This document shows, in pieces, positions 30,301-37,789 of a stretch of DNA of 64,000 nt. A model generated the notes under the pieces. The model was not told where the DNA came from. It did no database searches and worked only from the letters and a program-made list of their open reading frames with translations. The DNA is from Shewanella sp. SNU WT4 (GTDB taxonomy: Bacteria > Pseudomonadota > Gammaproteobacteria > Enterobacterales > Shewanellaceae), in contig NZ_CP041151.1 of the NCBI RefSeq assembly GCF_006494715.1, positions 3,534,001 to 3,598,000 of the forward strand, read 5' to 3'. The first letter of the stretch is position 1. Every line of letters starts with the position of its first letter. A program made the translations under genes and the position numbers.

Positions 30301-30626
30301 TCACTACCTTTGTTGGTTTAGTGCCGATTATTTTGGAAAAGAGTTTACAGGCGCAAATCGTTATCCCAATGGCGACCTCCTTAGCCTTTGGTATCTTGTT
30401 CTCGACGTTTGTGACCTTGATTTTAGTGCCAGTGCTGTATGTAGTGATGGATGATGGTCGGCGCTTACTTGCTTGGTGGTGGCAGCCTAGCGCTTATCGC
30501 GCCGCCAAATCTGTGGCTTCTGTAGATAATTCATCGCTAGCCACTGTTCGGCTAGACAGTGCTCAGCTAGACAGTGTTCGGCTAGATAATGTTCAATTAG
30601 ATAAGTCGCCAGAAGATAGTAAATAA
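27375..30626 (+). CDS. RND-family efflux permease
   Basis: A 1083-residue inner-membrane pump of the AcrB/HAE1 superfamily. Two repeats of six membrane helices and two large periplasmic loops are visible. The first helix lies at about residues 20-38, and helix 4 carries the proton-relay acidic pair in LGIVVDDAIVIGE. The second half carries LSGVVVNDSLILVDFVNRAR. It is translationally coupled to the adaptor by a TAATG overlap. The C-terminal tail after the last helix is extended by pentapeptide repeats of the form (V/A)-x-LD-(S/N/K). Such two-gene RND systems usually use a shared TolC-type channel. Confidence 0.92.
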   Translation: MSMQTEPSQSGIIAWFANNSVAANLLMLVLLLGGLISAALINKEIFPSFDLNYLRISVAYPGAAPQEIEEGITIKIEEAIEDVSGIKKVSSVASDGVGSVTIEVDDGYETQDVLDEVKLRIDAISTFPVNIEKPDIFQIKPESNVIWVSVYGDMTDKEMKEMAKVMRDDIIALPAVTRASVGGVRDYEIAIELSENKLREYGLTFAQVASAVQSSSIDLPGGSIRAENGDILLRTKGQAYTGEDFANIVVSTQADGSRIMLPQVATIKDDFEERLDYTRFNGKPAAIIEVSSIDDQNAIDIANQVKQYVADKSKVLPAHIKLDTWGDLTHYLKGRLNMMLSNMFYGALLVFLILALFLDLKLAFWVMMGIPVCFLGTLLIMPLEPFSLSINLLTLFAFILVLGIVVDDAIVIGESAYTEIEQRGHSINNVIVGAQKVAMPATFGVLTTVAAFMPMLLVSGPMGIIWKSIGMVVILCLLFSLVESKFILPAHLAHMKVKPKQAPTNAISRAKVKFNEQVQRFIHVSYRGFLERCIKHRYNVIAVFIGVLILSIALVASGKVRWVFFPDLPSDFIQVNLQMDNGSSEQNTLNVVQDIETALFAMNEKMEQEYGFPVLKHTFINMSSRTSAMIFAELTKAEDRDIDGVAIAAAWRAQLPQLPAVKKLDIAASTNDSGGAIAFRLQSNDLEQLSQAAAVLKAKLAQYEGVYDIADDFSSGSQEVRLSILPGAEALGLTLADLAKQVRYGFYGVEAQRILRNKEEIKVMVRYPKEERSTLGYLENMMIRTPSGLAVPFSSVAKIELGQSYAAINRVDGRRAITVIANADKNKVEPSKVVNEIQEDYLPELQQQFPAITTSLDGESLEEQNSMLSLMQGFFFALFTIYALMAVPLKSYSQPLIIMSVIPFGIIGALFGHFILGLSMSVLSLCGIIALSGVVVNDSLILVDFVNRARLEGQSLKDSAVNAGCYRFRAIILTSLTTFVGLVPIILEKSLQAQIVIPMATSLAFGILFSTFVTLILVPVLYVVMDDGRRLLAWWWQPSAYRAAKSVASVDNSSLATVRLDSAQLDSVRLDNVQLDKSPEDSK
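30546..30605 (+). repeat. Four tandem 15-bp units in the permease 3' end
   Basis: Four consecutive 15-base units of the form GTTCGGCTAGACAGT, with a few changes per copy, encode VRLDS, AQLDS, VRLDN and VQLDK at the extreme C-terminus of the RND permease. The unit is a multiple of three, so copy-number change keeps the frame. Confidence 0.9.
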
Positions 30627-30653
30627 CACTTAACCCTGCGATTAATTGTTAGT

Positions 30654-30680
30654 AATGGGTAGCAGCGCTGCCCATTTACT
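30654..30680 (+). terminator. Candidate terminator of the RND operon
   Basis: A hairpin with arms AATGGGTAGC / GCTGCCCATT (one mismatch) followed by a short T-rich stretch, about 28 bases after the permease stop. Confidence 0.55.
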
Positions 30681-30758
30681 TGAGCTAAGTCTCAACACTG
30701 AAACTCACCAACAACTACAATTGCGTCACAAATCACCAACCAAGGCGTTTAAGCCTGC

Positions 30759-31358
30759 ATGTCAGCTACCTTAGTTTATGATATTCGCCAAAGCCGCTAT
30801 TTAAATATCACTGGCCGCTGCACGTTGCGCTGTCAATTTTGCCCCAAACAACAAGGCAGTAAGCAAGTTCATCAATACCAATTGGCGCTGCAACATCAAC
30901 CTAAGGCCGCAGATGTCATAGCACTATTAGGTCAAGTTGATCATTTTGATGAGTATGTGTTTTGCGGTTATGGTGAACCCACCTTAAACCTCAATACCTT
31001 GATTGAGGTGGCTCGCACTATTAAAGAGCGCGGTGGCAAAGTGCGCCTCAATACCGACGGTTTAGCCAATCATTTTCATCGCCGTAATGTATTGCCAGAA
31101 CTGGCCCCTTGGATTGATAGCTTGTCAATTTCACTCAATGTTCATAATGAAACCCTCTATCAACAGCATTGCCAACCTAAACTGGCTGGCAGTTGGCAGG
31201 CACTACTCACCTTTATTAAGTTAGCTCCGCATTATATAAGCAAGGTGCAAGTGTCGGCGATTAATGGCCTAGCTGGTGTTGATATTGAGGCATGTCGGCA
31301 AATTGTGGCCAACAGTGGTTGTGAATTTAAGCTCAGACAGCTCGATATTGTTGGCTAA
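30759..31358 (+). CDS. Small radical SAM protein (TatD-associated type)
   Basis: A compact 199-residue radical SAM protein. The iron-sulfur motif is CTLRCQFC (Cys21, Cys25, Cys28), and the SAM-contacting region reads YVFCGYGEPTL, close to the GGEPT consensus. The C-terminus carries a short KLRQLDIVG. Its size and the motif set fit the small radical SAM proteins that are often next to tatD nucleases (TIGR04038-like), but no tatD is adjacent here. Substrate unknown. It stands between the RND operon and the PAS/GGDEF-like gene. Confidence 0.75.
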   Translation: MSATLVYDIRQSRYLNITGRCTLRCQFCPKQQGSKQVHQYQLALQHQPKAADVIALLGQVDHFDEYVFCGYGEPTLNLNTLIEVARTIKERGGKVRLNTDGLANHFHRRNVLPELAPWIDSLSISLNVHNETLYQQHCQPKLAGSWQALLTFIKLAPHYISKVQVSAINGLAGVDIEACRQIVANSGCEFKLRQLDIVG

Positions 31359-31422
31359 CTGATTACCGCAGATAGCTTTTTACATGTTAATATGACAGCA
31401 AATCTTTAGCCTAACGATAACA

Positions 31423-33666
31423 ATGCCTAGTAAGCCTAACGCGCCCCTATTACCTAAAAAATTAATGCCAGAACAAGGCATTATTTGGTCACAACAACGG
31501 ATTTTAGGCTTAGTGAGCCAAATTGCCGTGTTGTTATTTTGTATTGTGGTTCTCGCTAATGTCATTATTGAGTTAGGCCAAAAAAATATCCTCAAGGAGC
31601 GGGCAAGCCAGCGCTACAGCGAATTGCAAAGTGTTGCCAATGATCTTACCGACCAAATTAATTTTCAGCATTTTCAAACCCGAAGCTTAGCCAAAAGCAC
31701 CTTATTAAAGTCATTTTTGCAAAACCCGCAGCCAGAGTTCCGCCAACAATTGGTATCGAGCTGGCAAGAATTACAAGCGAACTTAGATAGCTTACAAGGC
31801 ATTGCTGTCTATGATGGCAAAGGCCAGCAATTGATCAACTTTAGTGATGAACTCGGCGCGGCGACCTTATCAGATAAACTATTAACTAAAATCAGTGCAT
31901 TAGAGCACGACCAAGTTTATCTATCGCCAATTACCTTTAGCTCCGGCAATGGCAAGATAAAACCCGTGGTTTATCAAGTTACTAAGATTAACTATCCCGA
32001 ATTCAATAGCCCTATCTACCTCATTACCTTTCATGCCATGGACGTTAATCTCGCGCGCTTACAAAACAGCTTTGGCGATCCTAACGCATCACTGTTTTTA
32101 TTTAATGTCGATGGCCAGCTGAATACTCTGTCATCCAATCAACAAACATCGAGTCGCATTCCAACAGAGCTTGGCACTAACTTAAATGATAGTTATCCCG
32201 CATTGTGGAAGAACATGGAGAAAGAGCATTACGGCCAATTTCAAGGTGAAAATGTCACCTTAGTGTTTTTAAAGTTCCAATTAAAAAATGGCCAGTTTAA
32301 CGATTACTCTTACTTCTTATTGTCTTACATAGACAACGCCTACCTTTATAACCAATTTGCGATGTCGCGTTACTTAGTGCTTATTTTATTGGTGTGTTTA
32401 GGTCTGTTAGCCATGGCTTTCATTGGGCTGAAACATAGCAGACACTTACAAAAGCGCGCGGGTTTTTTCAGCATGCAGCTGGCCGAGCATCTATTTGATG
32501 ACGGCCAAGGGCGAATTATTAGTACAGATCAAGGACGCATAATCACAGCCAACGCCCAAGCGGCAGCGACCTTGTTAATGTTGGAAGAAGATCTAAAAGA
32601 CAGAAGCTTGCAGCGCTGCTTACAGCTGCAAGATAAAGAGTTTAGCGCCATGCTGACGACACTCAATCAATACAATATCTGGAAGGGTGAGCTCGATTTG
32701 CGCCAGCAGCAAGGGGACTACTTAGCCATTACTATTCGCAAAGTTCCCTTTGGCCGTCACCGTGATTATTACTTGCTGCTGACAATCACTCAACAGACTG
32801 ACCTTTGCCTTAGTCGCGAGCAAGTCAGCCGTTTAACCATGTTTAGTGATGGCGCCATTGCTGGTGCCCTATTTGCACCCGATGGTCAGTTAATTGAAGT
32901 CAATCCCGCCTTTAACCAACAACTCAAGCAAGAGATGGATGATATCAATCTAATAAGCTTAGTTAATCACGAGCAAGCAGGGCTATGGACTCGTGTGCAA
33001 GAGCAGTTAACTAGCTTAGGTCATTGGCACGGCAATCTGGTCATTACTCTATTCAGCCAAAGCGCGCAGGAATGGCAACTTATGCTAACGAGTCACACAG
33101 ATTCAGCAGGTGAAGTCTTAGCCATTACTAGTTATTGGTTACCAGCTTGCCCTAAGCATACCCTTGAGAACCCGCAGGATATCGCTAGCGCTAAACATAA
33201 TGATGACTTATTGGGTGATCAGCACGAGCTGCAACGCTGCTTTGAAAAACTAGATAAATCATCTAAGCATCCAGCCAGTTTGTTACTCATTGATATCAGC
33301 CCTGAGATAGCGCACCAACATATCAGCGCCTTAAATCAGCTGGATACGCATCAGCACAGTATTGAAATGCACTTGATTGAGTTCATTACTCCGAATTTTA
33401 AGCTGTGCCGCGGCCAAACTGGGCAATTGTTACTGTTAATGCCTGAGACCTTGCCGAATCAAGCGCATCTCTATGCCAGTGACCTAATGAACTATTTGAT
33501 TAAATTCGACTTAGGCGATGGGCTTAACATAGGGATTGCGGCGGGAACCCAGCAAGATAACTTAGCCACCCTGATAAGCCACGCCGACATTGCCTTGCAC
33601 CGCGCCAAGCAAACCGGTGAACAGCAAATTTGCCAAGCCTATACGCGGCCATTAAGTGCTCTTTAG
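31423..33666 (+). CDS. Membrane PAS protein with degenerate GGDEF domain
   Basis: A 747-residue sensor. The first membrane helix is at about residues 28-50; a periplasmic sensor domain of about 270 residues follows, and the second helix is at about 326-346. Two PAS-like regions follow (about 355-455, then 470-565 with LFAPDGQLIEVNPAF). The C-terminal ~120 residues are GGDEF-like, ending IGIAAGTQQDNLATLISHADIALHRAKQTGEQQI, which matches the last helix block of diguanylate cyclases. However, the signature loop that should read GGDEF is replaced by RGQTGQ, so catalysis is unlikely. It probably acts as a c-di-GMP or nucleotide sensor or a scaffold. There is no EAL domain. Confidence 0.78.
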   Translation: MPSKPNAPLLPKKLMPEQGIIWSQQRILGLVSQIAVLLFCIVVLANVIIELGQKNILKERASQRYSELQSVANDLTDQINFQHFQTRSLAKSTLLKSFLQNPQPEFRQQLVSSWQELQANLDSLQGIAVYDGKGQQLINFSDELGAATLSDKLLTKISALEHDQVYLSPITFSSGNGKIKPVVYQVTKINYPEFNSPIYLITFHAMDVNLARLQNSFGDPNASLFLFNVDGQLNTLSSNQQTSSRIPTELGTNLNDSYPALWKNMEKEHYGQFQGENVTLVFLKFQLKNGQFNDYSYFLLSYIDNAYLYNQFAMSRYLVLILLVCLGLLAMAFIGLKHSRHLQKRAGFFSMQLAEHLFDDGQGRIISTDQGRIITANAQAAATLLMLEEDLKDRSLQRCLQLQDKEFSAMLTTLNQYNIWKGELDLRQQQGDYLAITIRKVPFGRHRDYYLLLTITQQTDLCLSREQVSRLTMFSDGAIAGALFAPDGQLIEVNPAFNQQLKQEMDDINLISLVNHEQAGLWTRVQEQLTSLGHWHGNLVITLFSQSAQEWQLMLTSHTDSAGEVLAITSYWLPACPKHTLENPQDIASAKHNDDLLGDQHELQRCFEKLDKSSKHPASLLLIDISPEIAHQHISALNQLDTHQHSIEMHLIEFITPNFKLCRGQTGQLLLLMPETLPNQAHLYASDLMNYLIKFDLGDGLNIGIAAGTQQDNLATLISHADIALHRAKQTGEQQICQAYTRPLSAL

Positions 33667-33692
33667 GCTTAAAACTAAAGAGAATAAGCTGA

Positions 33693-35123
33693 TTAATGGC
33701 TATCTGGCGCTTCTAATTCTGAGTTAATCGCCAAGATGTTTTCAGGTAAACTGCTTTGGGTGAGCTCCACAATCCCAGAGCGGTTAACTGTTAACTTATA
33801 TCTGGCATAACTTGGCGCTTGTTTGCCTTTTCGCAACGAAACCACCACATTGATTTGGTAGCGACGCTCAGCAGAATCACTGCTGACGTTACCATCTTGC
33901 TCACGATACACTTTAATGTTACTGCGCTCTAAGTGACGTAAAAACGGCACTAAGTTGAAGTTAATCGATTCTTGAATTCTATGATATCCCGCTAAAAAAC
34001 CTGTCTTACTGACCTTAGCATGCACCGCATAATGCAAGGTTTCCGACTCGACCTTATTCTGGCTATGGCGCCGTTGTAAAATCTCTTTGACGGTATCTGG
34101 CATATCTTTGCTGGTGACAAAATCCAGCCAAATACGCTGCTTGGCAATCACGCTTTGACTGACAGTATCGCGCAATATTCGGCTCCAACGTGGCCGCCCG
34201 CGCTGAATGCGGCGCCAAATGGCATCACGAATATCATCTTTAAAAATTTCGCGAAAACCGTAAATAATGGCGAGTACTACCACTAATGCCATGGTCAAGC
34301 CGCTCAGCATACCTTGCGCCTGAAACACCATGCTATAGACCACCATCATCACTAGCGCTGTTGCTACGCCTGTGGTTAGCTTTTTTAAACCCTTACCCAA
34401 TGAGCGCTGCTCTTGTTTAAGTACCACCCCTTGTTGCAGCAAGCGCCTTAATAGCAGCATCTTATTAGATATGCGGTTAGGGTCATTAACGGTTTGCGCT
34501 GAGTTATAGCGATTCACTTCGCGATAACTCGACTCTTCACGGCAAAAGGCTAAAGCGAGTTCTTTGCATTCAGCAAATTCGCTGGTGCGCGGGCTATGGC
34601 TTAAGAGTTTTAAAATCGCTTGCTCGCAAAACCATGACAAATAGTTATCGGCGTTTTCAAAGTAAGATTGCCATTTAGGATCGGCAGGTGAGCTGCGCCG
34701 AAACTTTTTTAGCATGGCGGCTAATAGCCCAAGTTGTTCCTGCAGCGATGGGTAAAATAATTCAGGATCGCTAAGGCGCGCTAATTCTTTGCTATCGGTT
34801 TCAATGGCCACAGCAAATTGATAAGCAAAAAGGTTGAGGTAAATACGATAGTCCTCAAGGCTTTGCTTTTTAAAACTAGTGAAACGACCTTGAACTAAAG
34901 GTAAATGCAGGCCTTGCGAAAAATAAGAACGACGACCCAGTACCGCGCTATGATGGTAGTCTTCTTCATTGAGCGACTTAGGGTTAATACCTAAATCTTG
35001 CGGCAGTGAGAAATATAAATCTACGCGCTGATCGGCGCCAGCTTCCAGCACTTGGCTGAACTTAATCGAATTGGAGGATTCTTGCTTAACTTGAATATCG
35101 GCCAATGAAGACTCCTCTGGCAA
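33693..35123 (-). CDS. Two-helix membrane protein of unknown family
   Basis: A 476-residue protein that I do not recognise. A soluble, mainly helical N-terminal part of about 245 residues is followed by two closely spaced membrane helices (about 250-268 and 273-290). A very basic stretch follows (DAIWRRIQRGRPRWSRILRD), then a C-terminal domain of about 160 residues with a beta-rich end. Both long domains should lie on the cytoplasmic side. It is convergent with the PAS/GGDEF-like gene and lies about 130 bases downstream of the ToxS-like partner gene on the same strand. Confidence 0.65.
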   Translation of the reverse strand: MPEESSLADIQVKQESSNSIKFSQVLEAGADQRVDLYFSLPQDLGINPKSLNEEDYHHSAVLGRRSYFSQGLHLPLVQGRFTSFKKQSLEDYRIYLNLFAYQFAVAIETDSKELARLSDPELFYPSLQEQLGLLAAMLKKFRRSSPADPKWQSYFENADNYLSWFCEQAILKLLSHSPRTSEFAECKELALAFCREESSYREVNRYNSAQTVNDPNRISNKMLLLRRLLQQGVVLKQEQRSLGKGLKKLTTGVATALVMMVVYSMVFQAQGMLSGLTMALVVVLAIIYGFREIFKDDIRDAIWRRIQRGRPRWSRILRDTVSQSVIAKQRIWLDFVTSKDMPDTVKEILQRRHSQNKVESETLHYAVHAKVSKTGFLAGYHRIQESINFNLVPFLRHLERSNIKVYREQDGNVSSDSAERRYQINVVVSLRKGKQAPSYARYKLTVNRSGIVELTQSSLPENILAINSELEAPDSH

Positions 35124-35250
35124 TTAGTTCATACTGCGCCACAGTATAAGGCTCAAGCAGAGATTAAACCTAGTGAATTACTCACGCTTAACTCTTGATG
35201 ACTGGTTTACTAAATTAAGTTTTTGACAACCAAGTGTAGCTGTTCATGAG

Positions 35251-35781
35251 TTAATCTAGCTTTTGACAACTCCAGATATTATTGCCTGGCATAAAGCGTA
35301 TGAATACTTGATTGTCTTGCTTAAATACTTGCGAAACTTGCATGGCAAGTGGCAGTTGGTTGTTGGTGAGGTTCAGCGCCTTGCGTCCTTGGTCGAGCAC
35401 ACGCACTATCTCAGCAGGAATATTCTTAGCGGTTAAATCCATATCCAGCTCACCCGAGTGAATGATGAAATCATAAGTCATGTCTGATACATGAATCGAC
35501 TCCAAACTGCCATGTAAAGTCACGCCGCCCACTCGGTCTTGGCCAGAATAATAGTCATAGTCAAATATGACTTTATCCTGATTAATATTGACGCTAAGTT
35601 TGAGATTATTATGATCTTGCAATTTGTGAGCATCGTTATACACCACAGACGCACACTGAAATTGCTCCTTAGCTGTATGTTTATTGAGCAGAACTATGCC
35701 ACCATAAACCACGCCAACCACTAATACTATGGCTAAGACACAAATACCAAAGGCCATTCGCCAATCATTTAACTTAACCAC
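35251..35781 (-). CDS. ToxS-like single-pass periplasmic partner protein
   Basis: A 176-residue protein with one N-terminal membrane helix (about residues 9-32) and a periplasmic domain of about 140 residues. It has two periplasmic cysteines, Cys43 just after the membrane and Cys172 near the end, that could form a disulfide. The gene starts inside the last eight bases of the winged-helix regulator gene, so the two are translationally coupled. The arrangement, size and topology resemble ToxS beside ToxR, but I see no clear sequence similarity to ToxS itself. The partner role is inferred from context. Confidence 0.6.
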   Translation of the reverse strand: MVKLNDWRMAFGICVLAIVLVVGVVYGGIVLLNKHTAKEQFQCASVVYNDAHKLQDHNNLKLSVNINQDKVIFDYDYYSGQDRVGGVTLHGSLESIHVSDMTYDFIIHSGELDMDLTAKNIPAEIVRVLDQGRKALNLTNNQLPLAMQVSQVFKQDNQVFIRFMPGNNIWSCQKLD

Positions 35782-36514
35782 AAATACCGACCTCAGTTAA
35801 CCAAGCAGAATTAATTGCGCAAATATTAAGCTCATGCTGAAATAACTTAATATTGCGGTATTCTGGAATCTTATTGTTATTCTTCATCAATACAAAATGA
35901 ATCATAGAAGTATCACTGGAGATCGCATAACCAATCATTTGCCAAGGAATATGTTTACAGGTTAATAATTGCTCCTGTAAATGATCGCTATTATTGACCA
36001 CTTTATTCACTTGATCTTTGTCATGGGGAAAGACTTGCAGGGTTAATGTTTGGCCATAATCAGTGGTTATTTGCTGCTCGTAGACATTATCAAAACTCAC
36101 CTCAATATCATCGATTTTTGGCAGTAACCAAAAGATCAATAACGCAATAACTACCACTACCATACTATACGCTAACAGAGGGATGGCTTGATAGGGGGAA
36201 GCATTTAATTGCGAACGTGGCGGTTTGCGACCATGGAGCAAGTAGCCTTGCACGCCGACAACTTCAAGTAAGGTGGCGTCTTTCGGCCCGATAAAACGAT
36301 GCAACTTATGTATTATGGGGTTGAGTTGGAGTTGTTTATTGTCGCCGTTAAAATAGACGTATAACGTCTGACGCGAAACCACTTTATCACGATTATTCAG
36401 CAAGCAAGAAATCACAGCTAACTCAGTGTGATCTAATTGCCAAATCTGGCCTTCATCGGAAATTAATTGCTGTTTCTGATTATCTAACCAACAGCGGCCA
36501 ATATGCATACTCAC
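35774..36514 (-). CDS. ToxR/CadC-like membrane-bound winged-helix regulator
   Basis: A 246-residue protein with an N-terminal OmpR-type winged-helix DNA-binding domain (residues 3-94: QLDHTELAVISCLLNNRDKVVSRQTLYVYFNG, then the recognition helix region and the wing EVVGVQGYLLHG). One membrane helix at about 111-131 and a periplasmic domain of about 115 residues with Cys residues near its end follow. This is the ToxR/CadC/TcpP plan, in which a periplasmic or membrane signal controls DNA binding directly. It is followed by an overlapping gene for a single-pass periplasmic protein. The nearest possible target is the DUF481 gene upstream. Signal and regulon unknown. Confidence 0.8.
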   Translation of the reverse strand: MSMHIGRCWLDNQKQQLISDEGQIWQLDHTELAVISCLLNNRDKVVSRQTLYVYFNGDNKQLQLNPIIHKLHRFIGPKDATLLEVVGVQGYLLHGRKPPRSQLNASPYQAIPLLAYSMVVVVIALLIFWLLPKIDDIEVSFDNVYEQQITTDYGQTLTLQVFPHDKDQVNKVVNNSDHLQEQLLTCKHIPWQMIGYAISSDTSMIHFVLMKNNNKIPEYRNIKLFQHELNICAINSAWLTEVGICG

Positions 36515-36729
36515 TCAATCTCAATAAATTTGGCATAGCAGTATACAAATAGAAGTTAAAAGCATAAGTGCTTAATAGTTTATTTCGTGATCTTTACCTC
36601 AAAATAATATTCAGCCATAAATCCTTATTTAGTTTTGTGAATGATTCATTGTAATTAGCCGACTTGCTGCTACTGAATGTTGTCGATACCGCACTATCCA
36701 TTCATAACAGTCAGTGTGAATTAGCGCCA

Positions 36730-36754
36730 ATATAGGGGGCTGCCCCCCCTATAT
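36730..36754. other. Ten-base-pair hairpin with G/C tract
   Basis: Perfect arms ATATAGGGGG and CCCCCTATAT around a five-base loop. It has no T-run on either strand, so a simple terminator role is doubtful. It lies about 180 bases downstream of the DUF481 stop and 216 bases upstream of the ToxR-like start. Confidence 0.7.
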
Positions 36755-36769
36755 TTATCGCATGTCTGT

Positions 36770-36856
36770 TTGTGTGACTTAAAACATGATTTAGTATGCG
36801 ACTTATTATGGTGTTATTTCTTGTGTGACTCAGCGCGTGATTTAGCGCGCGATTAA
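36770..36856 (+). repeat. Imperfect direct repeat pair
   Basis: Two copies of about 36 bases, 36770-36805 and 36821-36856, share TTGTGTGACT, then TGATTTAG, then GCGA. Within them a shorter motif of the form GA(C/T)TTA recurs about every 12-18 bases. The copies lie in non-coding DNA upstream of the ToxR-like gene. Confidence 0.6.
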
Positions 36857-36934
36857 CATGCTTCACTGCGTATGGACACAGCAGTAATAAGCCCAGTCAA
36901 ATGAGGAAAAACTAACATTTGCCAAGATAACAGC

Positions 36935-37669
36935 CTAGAACGAATATAATAAGGCTATGTTAGTTTCTGTATCTGTACTTTTCTTTTCATCTAACGGTTC
37001 ACTGTTATAACGCACTATCACAGAAAACTTCATGGCAAGGGCGCCAATAATATTGGCAGTAATAGAGGTTTCACTGCGACCATCAAGCTTATCGCCATAA
37101 TCCGCCACCAATCTTTGGTTAAAGGTCGAGCTTTCACTGATTTTAGTTTCAAAATTAACCCCAGCGTGCGCCACCCAGCTTTGCTCAGTTTCTTCGCCCA
37201 ATAACAGCGCTTGCTCTGCATTTAAACGTTGATATACATAACCAGGACCAATTTGCACATCTAACTTAGTCGCTAAATCTTCAAAGACGGTATAGCCATA
37301 ACCTGTGGCCGCCGTGATGGTATAGTCATAACCGGTAAAGGGATCGTTAAGATAACTTGAGTTCACAAACAAATAGCTGCGCTCATCTAAGGCGTAATCG
37401 CCCTGCGCGCCGGCAAAATAACGCTCAGCAGTCACTACATCGGTATCCTTACTATAAAGCGCATTAGCCTCATAAGTGTTATGCCAGTTAGCTATGTCAT
37501 GCTCAAGTTTAACTGCGCCTTTGACCGATGACGTATCGGTATTGCCTGTGGTTAATGTACCCCCTAATTCTGCCGCGCCACTAAAAGTCTTGTTCGCATT
37601 ATCATCGGCAGCCAGTGCCGCTATTGGCAAACTGCAACACGCAGCCATTACCATTGCTTTAAATGTCAT
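36935..37669 (-). CDS. DUF481 outer-membrane protein (YdiY-like)
   Basis: A 244-residue predicted outer-membrane beta-barrel of the DUF481 family, related to E. coli YdiY and to proteins called salt-induced outer membrane protein. A signal peptide (MTFKAMVMAACCSLPIAALA) is followed by alternating amphipathic strands (GAAELGGTLTTGNTDTSSVKG), and the chain ends in phenylalanine (LLYSF), as outer-membrane barrels do. The frame opens at 37711, but the ATG at 37669 is preceded by GAGGG and gives a clean signal peptide. The gene lies between the fba operon and the ToxR-like pair. Confidence 0.85.
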   Translation of the reverse strand: MTFKAMVMAACCSLPIAALAADDNANKTFSGAAELGGTLTTGNTDTSSVKGAVKLEHDIANWHNTYEANALYSKDTDVVTAERYFAGAQGDYALDERSYLFVNSSYLNDPFTGYDYTITAATGYGYTVFEDLATKLDVQIGPGYVYQRLNAEQALLLGEETEQSWVAHAGVNFETKISESSTFNQRLVADYGDKLDGRSETSITANIIGALAMKFSVIVRYNSEPLDEKKSTDTETNIALLYSF

Positions 37670-37745
37670 CAATATACCCTCTTGAAAATCAACGGAAGTT
37701 ACTAAAAACACCTAAACATTAGCAAAATGTTAGTAATTTGACATT

Positions 37746-37770
37746 AAAAAAGCCCGCTAAGGCGAGCTTT
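37746..37770 (-). terminator. Terminator of the tkt-epd-pgk-fba group
   Basis: A nine-base stem with one mismatch (AAAGCCCGC against GCGAGCTTT, 37749-37770) followed on the minus strand by six T, 20 bases after the fba stop. Confidence 0.8.
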
Positions 37771-37789
37771 CATAGCATCAGGGATTACA

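Larger units (their letters stand above)
36515..36934. other. Intergenic region with hairpin and degenerate repeats
   Basis: About 420 bases upstream of the ToxR-like gene and downstream of the DUF481 gene. It contains a GC-rich hairpin at 36730-36754, a pair of imperfect 36-bp direct repeats, and otherwise A/T-rich sequence. No ORF or RNA gene is recognised. Confidence 0.6.
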
